From: Polytrichum commune
Taxonomy: Eukaryota; Streptophyta; Polytrichopsida; Polytrichales; Polytrichaceae
Length of the DNA: 64,000 bases
Reading direction: 5' to 3'
Assembly (NCBI GenBank): GCA_950295325.1
Contig: OX485806.1
Span: forward strand, 36,644,001-36,708,000
Positions 11,141 through 21,429 of this stretch are shown here, piece by piece. The notes under the pieces were generated by a model. That model ran no database searches. It had not been told where the DNA came from and saw only the letters and a program-made list of their open reading frames with translations. Position numbers and translations under genes: made by a program. Every line of letters begins with the position of its first letter. Within the stretch, counting starts at the first letter, position 1.

Positions 11141-11394
11141 TGGGCTATAAAAGGTGTGGAAGGGTGGCAGCTCGTAGTCTGAATCGAATAAAGTCGGGAG
11201 AATTACTGGAATTTCGAATTACGTACTTTACCCAAGCCATAAAGTAGTTTGGCGGGATGCATGCATGACTGACCGACTTACATGCATCTACTTCTGCATC
11301 CCGGATGGAGCCCACTTTCCGTTCCCGGATGCAGATGCAGGTGCAGGAAGTCACTGGGCTTGCTCTCAAGATTTGTGGTTGGAGAGGAAGAAGT

Positions 11395-11910
11395 TGCGGG
11401 ACAATTTTTTGGGCACAACTTGCCGAGACCCTACTATTTCCAAGTCCAAGCGGTGACATGTTGTGATCTTTCACGCTTTCTTCATTGATTTGAGGTATGT
11501 TTCAGGTTTTATTTATTGATTTCAAGTATGACAATTATGTTAGTTGCCGGAAGATTGTTGGGCATAGCCAACCGAGGTCCTATTGTTTCCAAGTCCAAGC
11601 AATGATATTTTGTGATCTTTCGGGTTTTCTTATTGATTGAGGTATGGTTCATAGATTCTTCATAAATGAGAGGTAATTTTCCTGAAGTCCTGAACTTCAA
11701 TTGTTTATTTCTCAAACTCAACCGGTTCATTTGTAACTAGGGGTCAGTTCTCCACATTTAGGGTTTAGGGTTTCGTGTCAAGAAAATAGTTATTTTGTGC
11801 TAAGAGCAGTGTCCACGGAGATTTTTGGGCATACTGGCCGACATCCTAGTGTTGCCAAGTCCAATTGGTGACATGTTGTGATCTTTCAATTTTACTTTGT
11901 TGATTTCATG
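11395..11910. repeat. Dispersed repeat R1, three copies in direct order
   Basis: Three related blocks begin near 11400, 11540 and 11812. Each carries TTGGGCATA-like sequence, then GAGRTCCTA, TTTCCAAGTCCAA, GTGACATGTTGTGATCTTTC. The second is the longest and extends to about 11745 through TGAGAAATAA-like sequence on the complement. Reverse-orientation relatives lie at 21180-21245, 53890-54070 and 59397-59606. Confidence 0.65.
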
Positions 11911-12166
11911 TATAATTCATAGTTTCATATAGTGAAGCGCTCTATGTAGACACTCGGCTATTCAGATCTTAGAAACAGGAAAGAAACCTGCGGTGGATTA
12001 TCTTTCTCAAATTTCCTTCTTTTGCAATCCATCTGGCTACTCCTTTGGCGCCAAATTGAGGAATTGAGACACAAGTTTCAGAGGTTTCACAAGTTTTGCA
12101 CACGCTGCATAAAGTGCCCTGGAAATTGGATTGTACATGATGTCAATTGTATATTGGAAAGATGTA

Positions 12167-12398
12167 ACAGAAGTGATGTTATTCTTGATCTAGTGTATTT
12201 GGAACCATTTTCAGTGCAAGTACTAGATTTGCTACGCACTTGACTTTGCTTGAGGTTTGATCGTCTTTAGAAGAAATTCATCTTTGTCGATCTCCTTGCA
12301 CTGTGTAGTAATGTAAATGGTGGAGGGACATCATGTCAGTTGAAACAAGTGTCTCTGAAAGAAATTCAAGGTAACTAAGGGGAAATTTATAATGACGC
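12167..12398. repeat. Dispersed repeat R4, copy 1
   Basis: From ACAGAAGTGATGTTATTC to the GTAACTAAGGGGAAATTTAT block this matches 18857-19088 in the same orientation, with shared landmarks GTGCAAGTACTAGATTT, TTTAGAAG..TTCATCTTTGTCGAT and GTCAGTTG.AA..AGTGTCT. It is non-coding. The two copies lie on either side of the intact Harbinger element but are not at its borders. Confidence 0.6.
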
Positions 12399-12399
12399 G

Positions 12400-14717
12400 T
12401 GAAGTGCTCTACAGACTAGAATGTACATGTGTTTGCATGAAGGCATTTGTAAATTCGAAAGTCGTAATGGAAGTTGTGGTACCATTTTTTGGTCTGAATG
12501 CTTAAGTTTTAGTTTTGAGATGTAAATGAATGTCAAATTTTACTCAAGACTAGTGAAATAGTGAAGTATTAGACACTTAGTCACTCCGAAATGAAAAGAG
12601 GCTAGGGAAGAAGAGTTTCCTTTGCTGCCCAGAGTTTAGAAGGATATGAGGGGGCATGGAATTCACATGTGACAATTAGAAGTAGCACTTGGAATCCTAG
12701 CTGCAGACAGTCACCACTTTTTAAGGATAGAAAGATAAGAAGAAGGAAGGAGAAGACAAGGGGGGCATTGTAATTTTGATCTTCCTCTCGTGAAGAGAGT
12801 GAATTCCTCAACTCCCAGGGTGTGAAGCCCTTAATTTTATGTGTACAGTCTCTTTTTATATCAATACAAAGTGCCATTATTAAATCCTTCTTTAAGTTGT
12901 GAATGTGAAATTGAAAGTCTTGTGATTGGATCGGTGTGTGGATGTCCTAGAGTTGTTACCACTGTGGAAGTGGGAAGCGGGAGTGTTGTTGTTAATGTGG
13001 AGTTGCGATTCAGGAGTGTGAAACTCTTGAATTGAATTGCATGTGTTTTATGTGTGGATTGTGAACAGTCTTACATAGAGTTATATGGACAGTGTCTTAA
13101 GGTTCTAAGAGAAGCTACAGTTGATGTGGAGACAGTGCATGTCCCTGATTCGGAGAAAGTCAAGAGGAAATATATTTTATCCTACTCTTGTGAAGGGAGT
13201 AAGGATTAGTTGTGCAACTTCAAACTCTTGTAAAGGAACCAGTGACAGAGAAGGGAGTGAGAAACTCTCAGTCGCATGATAAGTCTCTAAGAAATTATAC
13301 TCTCGCACCAATCCATGCAATCCCCATTCCTTGGGTGTGTCTTACTGCTTTGAATATGTGAGCAGAGTGGAATTGAATGGAACAGACAACGGATCTCAAA
13401 TCCGATATTATTATATTTGTGATTATACCTCACCAATGGAATGTGGAACTCCACTGTGAGTAATTACATAATTTACTCTTGAGAATTCTGTAAGACGGGT
13501 CTTCATGATCCTCTCTAGAAGAGAGAAAGATTCACTTACATATTGGATGGGTCTCATAGCAACTTTATGAGAAAACGAGAGGTGCAGGATGCCAACATTT
13601 GAGTGAGATTGAATGTGTGTGACAAGGGTGTAACTGTGAGAAGCAGTTACCTTGTCTCACCCTTAACATTATTATTCACAGATAAAATTTATGAGTGGAA
13701 TGTGAAATTCCACCGTGACTAAGTACCTAATCCAATATTGGTGATTCCGTGATCAGAACCTGAGTGATCCTCGGAGTCAAATTGGTTGAATACTTGTTAT
13801 CTTCGAATTCGTGATGTGAGGACCAAAATTATCGGCCCAGAATTTAACACACAGTCGTAGAAGCGCTATGTTTATTCCCTGTGTCACTTCAAGAGGAATG
13901 ATACAGTCTTGAGGGAAAGACTGATAGTTCCCGACTTAAGTGTGGAAGAAAAAGTCTTCGACTCACATCCCAAAAAGAGGGGTAACAGTTTGTTGTTGAA
14001 GGGGCATAATTACTACCTGGTTACCCCCATGATAATCGAGTGCTGCGGGTGAGAAATCCGGGAGCTTCGGAAAGAGGTTCGAGAATAAGCCTAGAACAGG
14101 ATTAAAGTCTCCACTTGTAGATAGTTTGTGGGAACCAGGAACCTTAGCAATATTTTCCTCGTGAATGTATTGTGTGTGCGTGTGTCGAGTTTCACGATTG
14201 AGGTGTGCGACCGAACAAATGTTTAGCAACTTGGCTAGGACAGTTATTCACTTCCTTTTCCGGAATCAAGATCGTAGCATCTGCACTATCTTTGGTGGAG
14301 TGAAGTTGAATCCAGCGTAGAAGTTTTTTTCGCGAATAAGAAGAATCGAGAGAGTTGATTATTGCAGGTGCACTCGCTGTGATTAGAGTCTCCCACAGAT
14401 GCTAAGAAGGAGAGAAGATGGTGTGCTGCATGGAGCAAGGTGAGTCGCAAAGAAGGAAGAAGTACCAAAGGAAGGAGCTGTGAAGAGAAGAGGGCGCGCT
14501 TTTAACCCATATCGTTTGCGGGAGCAACCAAGGGCAGGTATAAAGGCTAACCCTTCTCAATGGCTAATGTGTCTAGACGCTTCTCACGACACAAGACTGT
14601 CTACTGGTTACTAGACTCCTTACTTGGCTACTCAGAGTGTCTATTTGGCACTGGTGACTAGGCTGTCTACTTGAGACTCTGGTTCTAGACTCGTGACACT
14701 TAGGCCGATTAAGACGC
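12400..14717. other. Long non-coding stretch, possibly an old retroelement fragment
   Basis: I see no coding motif. The text is rich in recurring short phrases such as GGAACTCCAC.GTGA.TAA, TACTCTTG and AGGAGAGA. From about 14570 to 14710 there are degenerate repeats of TAGACTC and CTTGGCTACT, and these continue beyond the Harbinger insertion at 18577-18660. A TATA-like GTATAAAGG lies near 14540. No LTR pair was found. Confidence 0.35.
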
Positions 14718-14913
14718 TTAGAGCATCCCTAATGGGACCCTCAACGGGTCTCGGCAACGGCCCTTGGCGGGCCCGCAGCAGTAAGTGGGACCTAACGGCC
14801 ACGGCACAGCCCCCGCATTATTTATGGGCCTCGCCAGACTTGGCCCTCTCTCGCCAATTATTCGCGTTTTGCAGGGAGATAATTCCGGGACGCCATCACG
14901 AGTCAACGCCAGG

Positions 14914-16927
14914 ATGGCAACGGGGGAGGCGGGAAAGGGGAAGAAGGGGAAGAACTTCAGCGCTGATGAGGAGAGGGCCTTGTGCCGGAGTTTTTTGGCG
15001 GTTTCGCAGGATCCTGTCTGTGGCAATGGCCAACGCAACACGGCATTTTGGGAGCGCATCACAACAAATTACAACCACAACAAACCAAGATCATGTCCTA
15101 TCCGTCCTGCTAGGTCTCTAGAATCGAAGTGGAGTCACATCAAACACGATGTTGCAAAATTCAGTGGTGTATTCAAGCAAGTCTCAGATTGTAGGGAGTC
15201 CGGGGCATCTGCTGAGGATGTTTTAGAGAGGGCGCTTGAGTTTTACAAGGATCGACATCCCAAACAGCAGGGATTTGCATTTCTACATTGCTGGCACCTC
15301 CTTAAGGAGGTGCCGAGGTGGTGGCAGTCGGCCCAGGATATTCAACGTCGTGGTTCCGGAGCCGGTGCGGCGTCGCCGGTTGCCATGGCTAATGCCACTG
15401 CTGCAGAGGTCAATGGTGGTTTACAAGCCGAATGCGGGGAAGCAGGCGAGGAGGATGACGTGCAGGTGGTGAAGCAGGTGAATTTCCCGAGCCGGCCCAC
15501 ACGACCCCAGGGAAGCAAGGCGGCGAAGGCAGATCTGGTTGACCAGACCAGGCGGGATTCGATACTGCGATCCCAGGCTCTAGCGACGGAGCAGATGGCG
15601 AGAGCAAACATGCGGAAGGCCAAGGCAATGGGGGACCACGCTGCGATGTCCCTGTTCCGAATGCCCATCGAGGATGTCGACGAGGAGGCTCGGGAATACT
15701 TCAAGCTGCGGCGCAAGGAGGAGCTGGAGCGCATTAAGCGCCGGATGGAGCAAGAGCAGCGAGTTGCGGAGCGGGAGAGGATCGAACACGAGAAGCTGCT
15801 TCGGGAAAGGGCCGCCGACCACCACCGCACCAAGCGACCGAGGGTGCAATCGAAGACACCTGTGCTCCCCCAATCTGAACCAGAACCCACAATGTCGCCG
15901 AATGTGCCCCGCTCCGACGCCACCCCGGCTCCCCCGACCCCAGGTCCTCTTCCTGCTGTGGAGGAGGATTCCCCGGTGCAGCCAGATCTCGGTGAGTTTT
16001 TGTTTTTTTTTGTGGCATCTACTTAGGGTTTGGGTACATTGCTAGTTCGGTGTTTTTTTTTTGCAAAGACTGGTTGTGAATGCTGGGATGAGGCTGCAGG
16101 TTAGGTTAGGTTTTTTTTTGCAAAGACTGGTTGTGAATGCTGGGATGAGGCTGCAGGTTAGGTTAGGTTTTTTTTTTGCTAAGACTGGTTGTGAATGCTG
16201 GGATGAGGCTGCAGGTTAGGTTAGGTTTTTTTTTGCTAAGACTGGTTGTGAATGCTGGGATGAGGCTGCAGGTTAGGTTAGGTTTTTTTTGCAAAGACTG
16301 GTTGTGAATGCTGGGATGAGGCTGCAGGTTAGGTGTTTTTTTTTTGCAAAGACTGGTTGTGGATGCTGGGATGAGGCTGCAGGTTAGGTGTGTTTTTTTT
16401 TTGCAAAGACTGGTTGTCAATGCTGGTTGTCAATGCTGGGTTTATGCTGCAGGTTAGGTTAAGGGTTTTTTTTTTTGCAAGCAGTGGTTGTCAATGCTGG
16501 TTGTCAATGCTGGTTGCTAGGCTGCAAGTTAGGTTAGGTGGTTTTTTTTTTTTGCAAGCACTGGTTGTCAATGCTGGTTGTCAATGCTGGTTGCTACATG
16601 TAGGGATGAGGGTGCAGTTAATGGTTTTTTTTTTGTAAGGACTGACTGAGTGTGGTTGCTGGTTTCTGTGCAGATGATGCACAGGCTGATCATTGGGATG
16701 ACTCGCAACCCATCCCGGATACACAACCTTGCGGGGAATCTCCAATACCCCAGCTGAGATTTGGAGAGAATAGACCCCCTGTTTTTGCACAACAAGGGTC
16801 TATGTTTAGTTTAGGGAATAGCTTTGGTTTAGATGCACATCACTCACCCATTGTAGAAGGACAAATGTATGGATTCAGAAATTTTGGGCAAGGATTGAAC
16901 CTTAATGCCCGATTCTTTACACAATAA
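14914..16927 (+). CDS. Harbinger ORF1 protein, Myb/SANT and NAM-associated type, spliced
   Basis: Exon 1 runs from the ATG at 14914 to 15991 and exon 2 from 16674 to the TAA at 16925-16927. The intron begins GTGAGT at 15992 and ends TTTCTGTGCAG at 16673. The joined frame is 443 codons plus stop. Residues 10-120 form a SANT/trihelix-like domain (FSADEERALCRSFLAVSQDP, RSLESKWSHIKHDVAKF). Then come the HCWHLLKEVPRWW block, a variable linker, and a long Arg/Glu-rich helix ending near a KRPR nuclear-localisation-like patch. Exon 2 adds a GFRNFGQGLNLN tail. ORF1 proteins of this superfamily bind subterminal DNA and work with the transposase. The intron consists largely of a minisatellite. Upstream non-ATG sequence is open but the ATG with a lysine-rich start is the natural choice. 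Confidence 0.85.
16050..16665. repeat. Minisatellite filling the ORF1 intron
   Basis: About nine to ten direct copies of a 55-80 bp unit: GCAAAGACTGGTTGTGAATG, then CTGGGATGAGGCTGCAGGTT, then AGGTTAGG and a run of 8-12 T. Later copies contain an internal duplication of GGTTGTCAATGCT. The T runs provide pyrimidine tracts throughout the intron; only the last is followed by the acceptor used in my model. Confidence 0.9.
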
Positions 16928-16950
16928 CGAGTTACATTTCATTGTGCAAT

Positions 16951-18261
16951 TCACAATCTTCTCCTTTGCCCTTTAATCATCCACAAATGGTCTATCAAAT
17001 CATTTCGTAATGCAAAATGGGACTCTACATTCTCAACCTCTCTAGTGCTGGCTACCAAGTCCCTGAATGAGAAAGGAATGGGTGTGGTCTCCACAGGTAA
17101 TCCCCAATCGGGAAATGGCTCTAAAGTTAGGCCCTTCTCATCTTCCAAAATCATGTTGTGCATAATAATGCAAGCGATCATGATGTTCTCAATAATACCT
17201 AAATCCCATTGCCGTACTGGATTCTTGATAATTTCCCACCTTGCTTGCAGGACCCCAAAAGCCCTCTCAACATCCTTGCGGGCACCCTCTTGACACTTCG
17301 CAAAGTGCTCCTTCATCTCACCCACAGGCTCGTGTATTGGTTGCACGAAACAAGCCCAGGCTGGATATATACCATCCGTCAACAGATAATAGCGGGGGTA
17401 CACATGCCCATTTACCTGGAATCTAATGTCGTGACCTGCTCCCCGTAGCATGTTCAAAAGAAATGGAGAGTTATCAAGGACATTGATGTCGTTGTTGCCT
17501 CCTGGCAACCCAAAAAATGCATGCCATATCCACAAGCTCTGGTCGGCAACAACTTCAAGGATGATGCTCCTGTTCTTGTCTTTGTCTTGGAACTGACCCT
17601 GCCATGCCACTGGACAATTCTTCCAAGTCCAGTGCATGCAATCCAAACTTCCAAACATCCCTGGAAATCCACGCTTCTCATTGATGGACATCTGCTTCTC
17701 TATATCATCTCTAGTAGGTTGTCTCAAATACGTGGCCTCAAAACAACCTCGAATGGCAACTACAAACCTCTCCATGCACATCTGAGCAGTGGATTCTCCT
17801 AATTTGCAGTACTCATCACATGCATCAGCAGCTACACCATATGCCAACATACGGATGGCGGCAGTGCATTTCTGCAAGGAAGATAATCCCATACGACCTG
17901 TGGCATCAGGACGTTGTTTGAACCACGGATCAAAATGGACAACGGTATCAACAATGCTTGTGAATAACTCCCTCCTCATCCTGAAACGTCTTCGGAACTT
18001 AACTGGCCCATACGTAGGACTCTCAGAAAAATAATCCTTGTATAGGAGATTATGACAATGCTCCCTATCACGCCACACAAATTCTCTACCAACCGTACTC
18101 CCACCCACCTTGGGCCTGGTGGATGACTCACCCAATACCTCAGTAGAAAAAGCCTCAACCATCTGTAGGAATAGGTCATTCTCAAATTCCTCTTCCATGT
18201 CCTCATCAAACCCTAATCCAAACCCAAGGCTCCTCTCAAGCTCATCCTCCCAACTCTCCAT
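16951..18261 (-). CDS. PIF/Harbinger DDE transposase
   Basis: 436 codons from the ATG at 18261 to the TGA at 16951-16953. The start MESWEDELERSLGFGLGF is typical, and the open frame upstream lacks a better ATG with coding character. An HTH-like region (RRRFRMRRELFTSIV, LQKCTAAIRMLAYG) precedes the nuclease domain. The catalytic triad is intact: Asp in FGSLDCMHW (residue 207), Asp in YYLLTDGIYPAW (residue 296), Glu in KDVERAFGVLQARW (residue 332). The NIMIACIIMHNMILEDE block and the C-terminal LRNDLIDHLW block are also present. The protein is full length for the plant ALP1-like DDE_Tnp_4 family, which cuts and pastes DNA at TWA targets. It converges with ORF1, leaving 23 bp between the two stop codons, so the two transcripts probably overlap at their 3' ends. 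Confidence 0.93.
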   Translation of the reverse strand: MESWEDELERSLGFGLGFDEDMEEEFENDLFLQMVEAFSTEVLGESSTRPKVGGSTVGREFVWRDREHCHNLLYKDYFSESPTYGPVKFRRRFRMRRELFTSIVDTVVHFDPWFKQRPDATGRMGLSSLQKCTAAIRMLAYGVAADACDEYCKLGESTAQMCMERFVVAIRGCFEATYLRQPTRDDIEKQMSINEKRGFPGMFGSLDCMHWTWKNCPVAWQGQFQDKDKNRSIILEVVADQSLWIWHAFFGLPGGNNDINVLDNSPFLLNMLRGAGHDIRFQVNGHVYPRYYLLTDGIYPAWACFVQPIHEPVGEMKEHFAKCQEGARKDVERAFGVLQARWEIIKNPVRQWDLGIIENIMIACIIMHNMILEDEKGLTLEPFPDWGLPVETTPIPFSFRDLVASTREVENVESHFALRNDLIDHLWMIKGQRRRL

Positions 18262-18856
18262 GACTAGAACAAAGTAGAGAAACAAAAAACTAAAAGTCCA
18301 CACCCCTCACTCACCAATATTCACAGCAGCAGGAGGAGCAGGTAAAAATTCACAGCAACAGGAGCTCCGGGAGAGAGAAGGAAGGCCACGAGGCCAAGAG
18401 AGGAAGGCCACGAGGACCCGCGACCTGCCAGGTAAGTGCTGCTTTTTCCTTGCCGGGGTCTCTTCACGGGCCACTGTTGGGGCACACGCTGGCCACTTCT
18501 CCCCGCGATTTTCGAGAGACCACGCCACAGCCCCTTGGCGAGTCACTATTTTGAGGGATGATTGGGGATGCTCTTAGACTCGGTCCCGGTTACTTGTCAC
18601 TAGACTTTTGTTAAGTTTGACAAAATGATATTTTATGAACACTTAGACTCTTTATAAGTTAAGTAACCCCTACAAGTGGTCACTAAGTATAAATGAGAAA
18701 GTGAAACCTAAATTAATTGACTGTCAAAAGCATTTCATAATCCTTTCAACCTATCAATTAATCTTATTATGACACACTAAAATTATACCTGACACTTATT
18801 TGGTCTTCCTTGGGGTTTTTTTTTGAGAGTATGAACCCAACCTAAAAAACCTAACT

Positions 18857-19088
18857 ACAGAAGTGTTGTTGTTCTAGATCTACTATACATGGAGCCATTC
18901 TTAGTACAAGTACTTGATTTTCTGCACATTTGACTTCGTCTAACTTGGTTTGATTGTTTTTAGAAGTTAATCTTTGTCGATTTTCTCGTATTTTGTAGTA
19001 TTCTGAATGATGGAGGATATCTTGTCAGTTGCAATGAGTGTCTTTGAAAGCAATTTGAGATTACTGAGGGGGAAGTTGAAGTTATAAC
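18857..19088. repeat. Dispersed repeat R4, copy 2
   Basis: Partner of 12167-12398 in the same orientation, with the shared landmarks AGTACAAGTACTTGATTTTC and TTAATCTTTGTCGATTTTC. A weaker third relative, GATGGAGCCATTTCTTCATA, occurs near 61370. Confidence 0.6.
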
Positions 19089-20430
19089 AACAGGGAATGC
19101 TAAAAGAATCTTTGTGTCTGTATTTTGATCATTTGTCTTGTTTGTTGTACCAGGTCATGGGAAAATGAATATGCTAAAGTGCAAAGCTTGTAGCCATTTG
19201 TTGCTAGTGAAAAACAACTTTGTTAAATTTGCCAGAAAATGGTAATTTGTGTCTTTCTGTTTGTGAAGAAATTTTGCCTTCACCTCAAGCTAAATGCAAA
19301 CCATGAGTTTCTGGCACAAACTAGTGCTCCTCATCAAGGTTTTTACAATGTGTGGAAGGTTGTTACACATGTGCATCATTTGTCATGCATGAATCATAAT
19401 GCACTTGGTATATTAATTTTATAATATTGGCCCAATATAGAGGTGTCTTATTAATAATCATAACATGATATGAGCACATTTCAAACACATTGTTTTTCAA
19501 TTGCAAATTATTATAAAGACAGTCATGTGATAAAAGTGGGTAATTTTCTTAACAATAGTTTTTAAACATAGGCACAACACATTATGATCGCTACTTTTGC
19601 TCATGATGTGTAAACATAATAATATATTTGTGACATCCTTGCAACAATTTTGCAATAGTACATTTTTAGCTTGTCTATTGACATGTATGTTGAAAACGTT
19701 TATCCAATAATTTTTTTTTATGTGTCAAGTATGATCCATGAAAGGTTAAACACATGATATTGAGGTGATTCATATCATCAATCATAATTTTCACATATTT
19801 TTATGATTAAATATCAATTGTTTTAAAATATTATGTGATTAATGTTTTTGAGAAATTGGAGATTGAAACCAACTCACTCATATTCTATTTAGCACATATT
19901 TTTTGGAAAATATGTTAGAATGATACTTCAATTTCAATTGCCCATGCAAAAAAAATTTGGTTGATGAATGAGAAATTGAGTACCTATCCTTCAAAATCAA
20001 GCTTCTTGACATAATATGATTGCTATATCTATATTCATATCAAAATTTCCTATCTCATGGGCTATGAGGATGGGCTGTAGATTATACATGTGGTGATTCT
20101 AAATCCTTAGAAACATAAGATGTCATGCACACTAAATTATCAATAATGTTGTAATAACCTTGCTTGAAGCAACGATTAAAGCATTTAAAACAAAGAAACG
20201 ATGGTTTTTCATGAATCCAATAATTCAAGAAAGTGCTTGACCAATCAAGGATTAAAAAGTCTAATGAGCACTTCATTATGGAAATGAAATTTCAATCAAA
20301 TGCTTATTCACTAAGTGAAAGTGAACATATATATTGGATTTTGGACCTTGAAGGTGAGGTGCATTTAAGATGGGTTTTATAGACCAATGAACAAGGAGAA
20401 CCAACCACTACACTAAATAATGTATTTTGT
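19089..20430. other. AT-rich intergenic stretch, nothing recognised
   Basis: Short open frames only, no motif, and no terminal repeats that I could pair. Confidence 0.5.
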
Positions 20431-21027
20431 CACTTACTATTTGGCACGGGGAGGTCACTTCATTGTCAAGTTGACACCACGTGCGGACAAAGTTTGCTAC
20501 CCCTATATTACATGCCATATATAATTTTAAAATTTATGATATTTTTTCTACATATACATAACCATTGATAGTATCTTTTGTATACTTTTTTGAAAATTTT
20601 CGTCATCTTTGTTTTTTTTAGTAAATTTTTTAGTTCAATTATGTGTCATTCTAGTTAGAAATGGTATGTTTTATGAAAAAAACAAATCATCAAATTTAGT
20701 TACCACTTTTAACTATGTCATAGGTATTGTGTATATCTACTCATGAAAAAAATTTGATAAAATTTTGACCCATTTTGGTGGTGCAACTTACCAAAAGAAG
20801 ATTTTTTTTGGCCGCACGTGGTGTTCAACTTGACAATGGAGTGATCTACCCGTGCTATTTGGAAGTACACAATGCTATAACAATTTATTGTATATTATCT
20901 CATTTTTTTGCCAATAAAGGTCAAACTTGTTGTTGTTTGGACATTATAGAACATTGACATCTTTACTTTGTAAAAAATTCATTAATAATAAAAAGATATA
21001 TCATTTTGTAACTCCAAATAGTAAGTG
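20431..21027. mobile_element. MITE family A, copy 1, interrupted by another MITE
   Basis: Ends CACTTACTATTTGG (20431) and CCAAATAGTAAGTG (ending 21027) are inverted repeats. Removing the nested 20445-20854 element and one 8-bp duplication leaves about 179 bp. The remainder is similar throughout to the uninterrupted copy at 58408-58580 (landmarks TTTATTGTATATTATCT, GGTTGTTTG.ACATTAT, AATAATAAAA.GATAT). No target duplication of the host MITE was established. Confidence 0.7.
20445..20854. mobile_element. hAT-like MITE nested in MITE family A
   Basis: The 410-bp element has inverted ends of about 42 bp: CACGGGGAGGTCACTTCATT against CACGGGTAGATCACTCCATT, both continuing GTCAAGTTG..ACCACGTGCGG. 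The 8-bp duplication CTATTTGG lies at 20437-20444 and 20855-20862. The interior is AT-rich and non-coding. The 8-bp duplication points to the hAT superfamily. The target is the end of MITE A, and the empty equivalent at 58408 reads straight through. Confidence 0.85.
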
Positions 21028-21174
21028 ATACTAAATACAATATTTAATGTAATTATGAATGATCCAAATGAATTTGAAAAATGACCAGTTGAAATTCAAG
21101 ATTTTAAGAAAATTACCAAAAATAATCATGCTAAAAATTAATATTATGCTCAAATTAATAAATAAAAATACCGG

Positions 21175-21250
21175 AAGATGTTAACATGTGCTTGGTTGGA
21201 CTTCGAAACACTAGGAGGTCCACACGTTAAGCCCAAAAAATCTCAATAAG
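21175..21250. repeat. Dispersed repeat R1, partial copy, reverse orientation
   Basis: GATGTTAACATGTGCTTGGT followed by TGGACTTCGAAACACTAGGA and AAGCCCAAAAAATCTC matches the complement of the R1 copies at 11395-11910. Confidence 0.55.
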
Positions 21251-21329
21251 TAAGAAAATGAAAAAAAGTAAGTGGGCAAGGCAAAGCGGGTGGGCATGTA
21301 GGGCAGATAGAGGTGGGGCCCCTCTTTTG

Positions 21330-21395
21330 AGGTGCCCATATGTGGTACTTTTGGGCCACCCCCTTTCGAGGGAGCCTAAAAGTATCACACAAGCC
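21330..21395. repeat. Imperfect hairpin
   Basis: GTGGTACTTTTGGGCC near 21335 pairs with GAGCCTAAAAGTATCAC near 21372, and the loop CCCCCTTTCGAGGG can itself pair. It lies in a GC-rich patch within otherwise AT-rich DNA. Function unknown. Confidence 0.4.
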
Positions 21396-21429
21396 CTTCG
21401 GTGAAGGTGGCCTGCATTTGCAGGCGCCC

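Larger units (their letters stand above)
10050..11158. mobile_element. Nested hAT element with tandem subterminal repeats
   Basis: An 8-bp duplication GAAGGGTG (10042-10049 and 11159-11166) flanks imperfect inverted ends CAGACCTTGTACAGCC and CACACCTTTTATAGCC (13 of 16 match). The element is 1,109 bp. Both subterminal regions are direct arrays of a roughly 42-bp unit built on GGGCTAGCCCAGCTATGGC. The middle keeps the last part of a hAT transposase (10488-10778). A 13-bp perfect hairpin (AGCCGCTAGCCCA and its complement) sits at 10062-10097. An 8-bp duplication and CAG-type ends are typical of hAT elements. A copy of dispersed repeat R1 is present near 10390-10440. Confidence 0.75.
5947..11365. 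mobile_element. Decayed PIF/Harbinger element carrying a nested hAT element
   Basis: The left end GGGCAAGCCCAGTG (from 5947) and the complement of the right end, GAGCAAGCCCAGTG (ending 11365), match at 13 of 14 bases. Subterminal CTGCATCTGCAT blocks follow on both sides. The 3-bp TSD is TCA at 5944-5946 and 11366-11368. Inside are a NAM-associated ORF1 (minus) and a Harbinger transposase (plus), both broken, with AT-rich sequence between and beyond them. Removing the nested hAT element (10050-11158 plus its 8-bp duplication) leaves about 4.3 kb, a normal size for the superfamily. The left terminus also folds on itself (GATGCAGATGCAGATC against GCATCTGCATCTGC). Confidence 0.85.
14721..18573. 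mobile_element. Structurally complete PIF/Harbinger element
   Basis: The left end GAGCATCCCTAAT (from 14721) and the complement of the right end, GAGCATCCCCAAT (ending 18573), form an imperfect TIR of about 23 bp that continues with CCCTCAA on both sides. The TSD is TTA at 14718-14720 and 18574-18576, the 3-bp TWA-type target of this superfamily. The 3,853-bp element holds a spliced ORF1 on plus and an uninterrupted transposase on minus, converging with 23 bp between their stops. Everything required for an autonomous element is present by eye. Confidence 0.93.

Noticed and set aside
12400-14717. Possible complete LTR retrotransposon
   Set aside because: No pair of terminal repeats, no primer-binding site or polypurine tract I could defend, and no gag or pol motif.
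15342-15923. Minus-strand frame of 193 codons
   Set aside because: It is antisense to exon 1 of Harbinger ORF1, whose GC-rich Arg/Glu codons create Ser/Arg-rich shadows.
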